From Planctomycetota bacterium (GTDB lineage: Bacteria; Planctomycetota; JAPUJT01): a DNA stretch of 64,000 nt. The notes beneath the pieces were generated by a model that saw only the letters and a list, made by a program, of their open reading frames with translations, ran no database searches and was not told the DNA's origin. A program made the translations under genes and the position numbers. Of the stretch, positions 59,418 to 64,000 are shown piece by piece. Within the stretch, counting starts at the first letter, position 1. Each line of letters starts with the position of its first letter. Where the stretch lies: NCBI GenBank assembly GCA_027296055.1, contig JAPUJT010000049.1, positions 1 through 64,000 on the forward strand. The letters run 5' to 3'.

Positions 59418-62400
59418 ATGTTTCGTGACGCGCGAATCGGAGCGATGCTCGTGAAAGACGCACGGATCCTTCAAGCCCTGTCGAGGGCGAGTGAGGTCGG
59501 GCTCGTGCTGTTCCTCGCCGTGCTTCTGTCGGGCTGCAGGAGTGGGGGCGATCGCGTGAACCTGATCGTTCGGGCGGGGAGCCAGAACCCTGGCGCCGCA
59601 CCCGGTCCGGTCGGACATACCGATGTGGCTGTCCTGCAGATTCTCCTTCTGGCGGGTGAGGCCTCGATCGATGTCACCGGTCTCCGGCTGCACGCTTCCG
59701 GCACAGGGGACGACGCCCTCGGAATCGGTCAGGTCCGCCTCTTCCGGGATCAAAGCGGGAACGGGATCCTCGACGCTGGAGATACCCTGCTCGTGGCCGC
59801 CGGCGGATTCTCATCGGATGACGGCACCGTGCTGCTGTCCGGCTTCCGGGAAGCGATCTCGAGAACGGCACCCGTCTACTGGCTGATCGTCTACGACCTC
59901 GCTCCGGGTGTCTCGGCCGGCGAGACGTTCTGCCCGAGTGTCATCGACAGATTCGATGTTCAGGCGGAGCGGAGCGGCCGGCCCACGGATGACATTTACG
60001 TCTCTCCGGGGATCGTTGGCTGCATGGAGGCCTCTCCCGGTGAGTTGACGCTGTCTCCGGGACCGGATAACTCACCGCCCAGGACGCTCGGACCCTGCGT
60101 GGCTTCCGAGGTGATCCTGCAGATCGACCTGGCTGCCTCGCCGATCGAGGGGGTCCGTGTGGACTCGATCGCGTTTACCGCCTCGGGATCGGGGGACGAT
60201 GCGGCGAGCATCGACGGGGTCACGCTGGCCGTCGACGCCAACGACAACGGGATTTTCGACGGATTCGACATCCCCATCGCGTCCACATCGGGATACCCCG
60301 CGGACGACGGAACCATCATCTTTCCTTCCCTGAACCGGCTCCTGCCGGCTGGTTCGGCGGAGCGCTGGATTCTCGTTTACGATCTCATCTGGCCCTTCAG
60401 CATGGGCGATTCGTTCGCCGCGAGCGTCGGCGGTCCTTCCGACGTGGTGGCGATCGGGGACTCGAGCGGAAACTCTCTCGCTGTCCTGGGGACCCCTGTG
60501 GACGGGGGACTGGTTTCGATGGATCAGATTCGCATCCTGTCCGCCCGGTTCGAGGACACCAACGCCAGCGGGATCGCCGACCAGGGAGATCGAATCCTCG
60601 TGACGATGAGCCATGATGTGATGCTGCAAAACCCCCGGTTTGCCGATGACATCTTCAGCGTTCTGCCGGGGACCCTGGGGAGGGCGAGAATCGGAACCGG
60701 GCCGTCTCTCCGGGAGCTGGAGATCGTCCTCGAATCCGCGCACGACATTGCACCCCACGGCACCGCCGGGATCGACCCGGGTTCTTCGGGAATGAATGTG
60801 TGGCTCGGGCAGACGGAGCTGCTCGACTGCCAGGGCCTGCCCGTTCTGCCGGCGACCTCGGAAATTGATCTCACTGGAGATCTGCGCCCTCGTGTGGTCC
60901 TGGCAGGCATCTCGGACGTGAACGGAAACTGCGTCGTCGATGCGGGAGACACCCTGGACGTCACGTTTACCACGACGGTGACGGTGATGACGGCCGATCC
61001 CGACCAGGCGTTCGTTCTGCCCGTCTCCGGCGATGCCTTCGGTACGGCTCCTCGGTTTATCGGGGGAGGGGCGCCTACCAATGTGATGAAAGTGTCTATC
61101 GTCCTGGGCGCGGGATCGGTGCTGACTTCGACCGGCGCCTTCGACCCGGTGTCTCTCTCTGCCGGCTCACCGAGCGGGTTGGATGTCACGGCGATCGCCG
61201 GCGTTGTGGTGGACGCGCAGTATGCCGGCATCAGCGCCCTCCCGAACGCGACGGCGGCGATCGATGTCACGGATGCGCCCCTCTGGGAGTCGGTGGGTGA
61301 TGACTGGATGGACGCCGACTTCGGCTGGAGCGTCGCCTGGGCGGGAGATGTCGACGGGAACACCTATCCGGACATCATCGTAGGAGCCCCGCGTTTTACC
61401 GGAGTATCCATAGATCACGGAAAGGCCTACCTCTATCTCGGCGGTCCTGGCGGCCTCTCGACGACGCCGGCGTGGACCTCCGTGGGGGACGGCCAGGCCG
61501 GCGCGCGCTACGGATTCTCCGTCGCCTCGGTCGGGGATGTCAACAACGACACCTACTCCGACATCATCGTGGGAGCGCCGGGGTTCGACGGTGGCGGTCC
61601 CGGGACCGGCAAGGTCTACGTGTACCTCGGAGGGCCGGGCGGACTGGCCACGGTCCCCGTCTGGACGTCTCTGGGCGAGGACCAGGCGGGAGCTGCATTC
61701 GGCCACTCCGTCGCCTTGGCAGGAAACGTCAACGGAGATGTTTATGCGGATCTGGTGATCGGCGCGCGGCAATACGACACCCCCAACGCGGAGGCGGGCA
61801 AGGCTTACCTCTACCTTGGGGAGTCTGGCGGTGTCGGGACGACCCCCCTCTGGACATCGATCGGAGACGATCAGACGTTTGCCTTCTTCGGGGGGTCGGT
61901 GGCTTCCGCCGGAGACGTGGACAACAACGGGCTCGACGATCTTATCGTCGGGGCCCCCGGCTTCGATGGGGTCCAGGAGAATCAGGGGAAGGCCTATCTG
62001 TTCCTCAGCATCGGCGGCGCCCCTTCGCCATTTGCCGATTGGACCTCTTCCGGGGATGGCCAGGCCGACGCCAGATTCGGCACCGCCGTGGCGTCAGCCG
62101 GCGACGTGAGCGACGACACACGGGATGATGTGATCGTGGGCGCCCCCGGGTTCAATAACGAGGCGGGAAAGGCATACGTCTTCCACGGCCAGTCCGGCGG
62201 GCTGACAACGACCTGGCCGTGGTCCTCGAGCGGCGCAGACGTGGCCAATGCGGGGTTCGGTCGATCCGTAGCCTCGGCAGGAGACGTCGACGGCGACATG
62301 ATCCCCGACGTGATCGTCGGGGCGTTCGGCCAGGACACACGAAAGACCGGCGCGGGTCGGATCTACATCTACCTCGGCGCGACGGGGGGACTCTCCGCCA

Positions 62401-62573
62401 GCTCGTACTGGAGCACGTCCGGCGACGACAAGGTTTCGGCCCAGTTCGGGCTCTCCGTCGCCACGGCCGGGGACACTGACGGCGACCTCAGGTCCGAGAT
62501 CCTCGTCGGAGCCCCCGGATTCGACACATCGAACGGCCGCGTTGGTAAGGCCTACGTCTTCTGCGTCCCCTGA
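59418..62573 (+). CDS. FG-GAP repeat lipoprotein, larger paralog
   Basis: 1051 residues; an alternative start is the ATG at 59445. The lipoprotein signal ends VLLSGC. Residues about 60-350 hold two copies of a domain with calcium-loop words (DQSGNGILDAGDTLL and DANDNGIFDGFDIPI). The next domain (DVNGNCVVDAGDTLDVTF, AFVLPVSGDAFGT, GSPSGLDVTAIAGVVVDA) is close to the corresponding domain of the paralog at 2989. The last 430 residues are seven FG-GAP units (WTSVGDGQAGARYGFSVASV and AGDVDGD pattern). It ends YVFCVP, as the paralog ends YCVRP. Surface-binding role inferred. Confidence 0.93.
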   Translation: MFRDARIGAMLVKDARILQALSRASEVGLVLFLAVLLSGCRSGGDRVNLIVRAGSQNPGAAPGPVGHTDVAVLQILLLAGEASIDVTGLRLHASGTGDDALGIGQVRLFRDQSGNGILDAGDTLLVAAGGFSSDDGTVLLSGFREAISRTAPVYWLIVYDLAPGVSAGETFCPSVIDRFDVQAERSGRPTDDIYVSPGIVGCMEASPGELTLSPGPDNSPPRTLGPCVASEVILQIDLAASPIEGVRVDSIAFTASGSGDDAASIDGVTLAVDANDNGIFDGFDIPIASTSGYPADDGTIIFPSLNRLLPAGSAERWILVYDLIWPFSMGDSFAASVGGPSDVVAIGDSSGNSLAVLGTPVDGGLVSMDQIRILSARFEDTNASGIADQGDRILVTMSHDVMLQNPRFADDIFSVLPGTLGRARIGTGPSLRELEIVLESAHDIAPHGTAGIDPGSSGMNVWLGQTELLDCQGLPVLPATSEIDLTGDLRPRVVLAGISDVNGNCVVDAGDTLDVTFTTTVTVMTADPDQAFVLPVSGDAFGTAPRFIGGGAPTNVMKVSIVLGAGSVLTSTGAFDPVSLSAGSPSGLDVTAIAGVVVDAQYAGISALPNATAAIDVTDAPLWESVGDDWMDADFGWSVAWAGDVDGNTYPDIIVGAPRFTGVSIDHGKAYLYLGGPGGLSTTPAWTSVGDGQAGARYGFSVASVGDVNNDTYSDIIVGAPGFDGGGPGTGKVYVYLGGPGGLATVPVWTSLGEDQAGAAFGHSVALAGNVNGDVYADLVIGARQYDTPNAEAGKAYLYLGESGGVGTTPLWTSIGDDQTFAFFGGSVASAGDVDNNGLDDLIVGAPGFDGVQENQGKAYLFLSIGGAPSPFADWTSSGDGQADARFGTAVASAGDVSDDTRDDVIVGAPGFNNEAGKAYVFHGQSGGLTTTWPWSSSGADVANAGFGRSVASAGDVDGDMIPDVIVGAFGQDTRKTGAGRIYIYLGATGGLSASSYWSTSGDDKVSAQFGLSVATAGDTDGDLRSEILVGAPGFDTSNGRVGKAYVFCVP

Positions 62574-62576
62574 GGC

Positions 62577-63080
62577 CTATCCTCCGAAAGGATTCTCGTC
62601 GGCGCTGGGGCCGTAGACGGACGGGACAGGTAGGTTTTGTAGCCTGAGGTAGACGCAGAGCTGGCCACGGTGATGGTACCAGTGGTTGAGGAGGATCGCT
62701 CGGGCCATGCCGATTTTGGGCATGGACATCACCTCCTGGCCCCCCTTGGTGATCTTCAAGTCCGACATCGCCGCCTTGTCATCCATGTCGTTCAGGATCT
62801 GCCTGGCCTTGCTCAGGCTGCCATCGAGGGCGGAGAGGATCTCCTCCGTGGTCTTCGGCTGGTCGTAGTTGCCGAGATCGGGCATCTCCATCTCGTCCTT
62901 CGTGAGATGCTCCGCCACACCGCCGGGAGTCGTTGCCACATGGAGGGCAAGCTGGCCAAAGGTCATGGACTTCTCGTGGGGCTTCCAGTCGAGCTTGTCC
63001 TCGGGCACTCGCTCCAGGACTCTCTTCGTCGTGACGGCTTCTTGATCCAGCTCGGCGAGAATGGAATCGACAATACGCAT
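62577..63080 (-). CDS. DinB-family four-helix protein
   Basis: 167 residues; the ATG at 63080 is chosen over one at 63095 because GGAG lies at usable spacing. DinB pattern: SILAELDQEAVTTKRVLERV, WKPHEKSMTFGQLALHVATT, and NHWYHHRGQLCVYLRL, giving three histidines for the metal site. It belongs to the DinB_2-like branch, distinct from the DUF1572 protein at 22491. It follows a Tag-like gene (63170-63628) with an 89-base gap that holds a palindrome. Family members are metal-dependent, often thiol-transferase-like. Confidence 0.9.
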   Translation of the reverse strand: MRIVDSILAELDQEAVTTKRVLERVPEDKLDWKPHEKSMTFGQLALHVATTPGGVAEHLTKDEMEMPDLGNYDQPKTTEEILSALDGSLSKARQILNDMDDKAAMSDLKITKGGQEVMSMPKIGMARAILLNHWYHHRGQLCVYLRLQNLPVPSVYGPSADENPFGG

Positions 63081-63099
63081 CGCTTCAGTCTCCATAAAA

Positions 63100-63140
63100 G
63101 GGGACAGTCACCTTTTCCATTTGAAATGGGTGACCTCCCC
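63100..63140. repeat. GGGGACAGTCACC palindrome, copy c
   Basis: GGGGACAGTCACC (63100-63112) and GGTGACCTCCCC (63129-63140) form an imperfect palindrome with CCATTTGAAATGG in the centre. Read on the minus strand, GGTGACTGTCCC precedes the DinB start by 20 bases. Confidence 0.7.
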
Positions 63141-63169
63141 GTAGCTACCGAATAGATCACATTCCGCTT

Positions 63170-63628
63170 TTAGAGCTTTTCCAGACGCTTCTGGCACTCG
63201 GAGTGCGAAGGCACCTTCTCGCCGACGACGTAGAGGAAGTGGTAGGCACCCGTGATGCCCAGGAACTTGAAATCTTTCCGAAGCATCTTGATCCTGTCTT
63301 CGAACCCGGATTTGGACCGGAGATACTTCTTGAAGGAGCCGTGATCTGCATCTAGCTCGATGATCTGTCGGGCGTTCCCCACCACCGCCTCGAGCTTCCT
63401 TCGGTTCCGGATCACGCGCATGTCCTTCACCAATTTGTCGATGTCCCGTGTCGTCATCGACGCAACCTTCTTGGCGTTGAAGTTCCGGAAGGCCTTCTGG
63501 GTCCCGGGCCATTTCACCTCCACAACCTTCCAGGACATCCCACTCTGGAATACGGACTTGCTCATCACCTCCAGGTAATCACCGAGGTCTTTCGGCCGGA
63601 TCTTCTCGGGGGCTTGCTGCTCGGGCAT
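63170..63628 (-). CDS. Divergent DNA-3-methyladenine glycosylase I-like protein
   Basis: 152 residues; the ATG at 63628 follows GGGAG. It keeps the Tag core: SGMSWKVVEVKWPGTQKAFR, VKDMRVIRNRRKLEAVVGNA, DHGSFKKYLRSKSGFED and FKFLGITGAYHFLYVVG. The zinc ligands of true Tag (N-terminal Cys/His and C-terminal His/Cys) are absent. The Glu that reads 3-methyladenine (EGMQAGLSW) is replaced here (SVFQSGMSW). It may bind a different lesion or may have lost activity. It is upstream of a DinB gene, like the canonical tag at 23059. Confidence 0.87.
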   Translation of the reverse strand: MPEQQAPEKIRPKDLGDYLEVMSKSVFQSGMSWKVVEVKWPGTQKAFRNFNAKKVASMTTRDIDKLVKDMRVIRNRRKLEAVVGNARQIIELDADHGSFKKYLRSKSGFEDRIKMLRKDFKFLGITGAYHFLYVVGEKVPSHSECQKRLEKL

Positions 63629-63807
63629 AGGTTTCTCCCTTTCAGGCTCTCGGTGGCAGGGGAAGACATGGAGTTTATCCGAATCGGCAGCCAGGGGCAA
63701 AAGGTGCATCTCACCTATATCGTTGACGGCCCGGACCTGCGGGACCTAAAATGGCGCGGCTCCGAATATTCCAGGACGATTCCCCCATCCCTCGAAGGAG
63801 AAGAAGG

Positions 63808-64000
63808 ATGAACGGTCTGCCTGTCGGTTCGCGGTCGGTCGCCTCTCTCGGCGCTTTCCTCACGCTGATTTTCGCCATCTCGATCCTGGGGACAGTCCCC
63901 GTGGCGGCCCAGGACAGGAAGAAGCGGACGAGTATCGAGGAGTTGCACGAAGTCCTCGAGGGCCTGGAGAGGGGATTGCACGCCCTCGAGATCCTGGGAA
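63808..64000 (+). CDS. Exported protein, 3' end outside the window
   Basis: Only 64 codons are visible. The ATG follows GAAGGAGAAGAAG. The signal peptide (LGAFLTLIFAISILGTVPVA, cleavage after AQ) is followed by a basic, probably helical region, SIEELHEVLEGLERGLHALE. The family cannot be named from this part. Confidence 0.7.
   Translation, partial: MNGLPVGSRSVASLGAFLTLIFAISILGTVPVAAQDRKKRTSIEELHEVLEGLERGLHALEILG

Noticed and set aside
63888-63900. GGGGACAGTCCCC palindrome
   Set aside because: Inside the signal-peptide coding region of the last gene, and without the other conserved parts of the repeat family; likely coincidence.
1-64000. tRNA, rRNA or CRISPR features
   Set aside because: No cloverleaf-like sequence, rRNA signature or regularly spaced direct repeat was seen by eye. 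A tRNA scan could still find one.

Overview
The window is GC-rich chromosomal DNA from a bacterium with dense, mostly short-gapped genes on both strands. No rRNA, tRNA, CRISPR array, phage gene or transposase was seen. The gene content fits Planctomycetota or a related large-genome, soil or sediment-type lineage such as Acidobacteriota. Supporting signs are a Ser/Thr kinase with a long C-terminal TPR tail, a planctomycete-style ECF sigma remnant, FG-GAP, kelch and delta-60 surface lipoproteins, secreted TldD-like proteins, PilZ singletons and GlnRS. Lipobox signals (3, 18.4, 50.9, 53.8 and 59.4 kb) imply a diderm-type envelope. This assignment is inference; there is no taxonomic marker gene.

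Layout. 0-13.4 kb: an S9D-type peptidase cut by the left edge, an FG-GAP lipoprotein, a broken SnoaL-like ester cyclase, a Rieske/thiamine-diphosphate fusion enzyme, a large membrane-anchored alkaline-phosphatase-superfamily protein and a TlpA-like thiol-disulfide protein. 13.6-16.4 kb: a visibly more AT-rich stretch with a lone FloA N-terminal domain and an Rrf2/SDR/DoxX operon. 16.5-24.3 kb: two PilZ proteins, a kelch-type lipoprotein, a DUF2059 protein, a metallophosphoesterase and a Tag/DinB pair. 24.3-30.2 kb: a kinase-TPR protein next to a GntR/permease/ATPase operon. 30.6-44.1 kb: GlnRS, a VWA/HEAT protein, a dicarboxylate symporter, a CAP-domain protein and two adjacent TldD-like genes. 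44.5-50.8 kb: fatty-acid desaturase, a small HTH protein, methyltransferase, cupin, BioY, a truncated ECF sigma factor, a third PilZ and a zinc-ribbon/DUF3267 protein. 50.9-64 kb: delta-60 lipoprotein, TPR lipoprotein, thioredoxin/thiolase pair, two overlapping DUF4139 genes, a second FG-GAP lipoprotein and a second Tag/DinB pair.

Themes. Much of the coding capacity goes to exported or envelope proteins (beta-propellers, TPR or HEAT scaffolds, predicted hydrolases), while classic metabolic operons are scarce. Several families occur more than once: two FG-GAP lipoproteins, two Tag-DinB pairs, two TldD-like and two DUF4139 genes side by side, and three PilZ proteins. Short imperfect palindromes with a GGGGACA core are scattered between genes, and a related motif lies just upstream of three gene starts in the same orientation. 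The best candidates for something undescribed are the duplicated Tag-DinB cassette, the Rieske-ThDP fusion, the active/inactive secreted TldD-like pair, and these repeat families.
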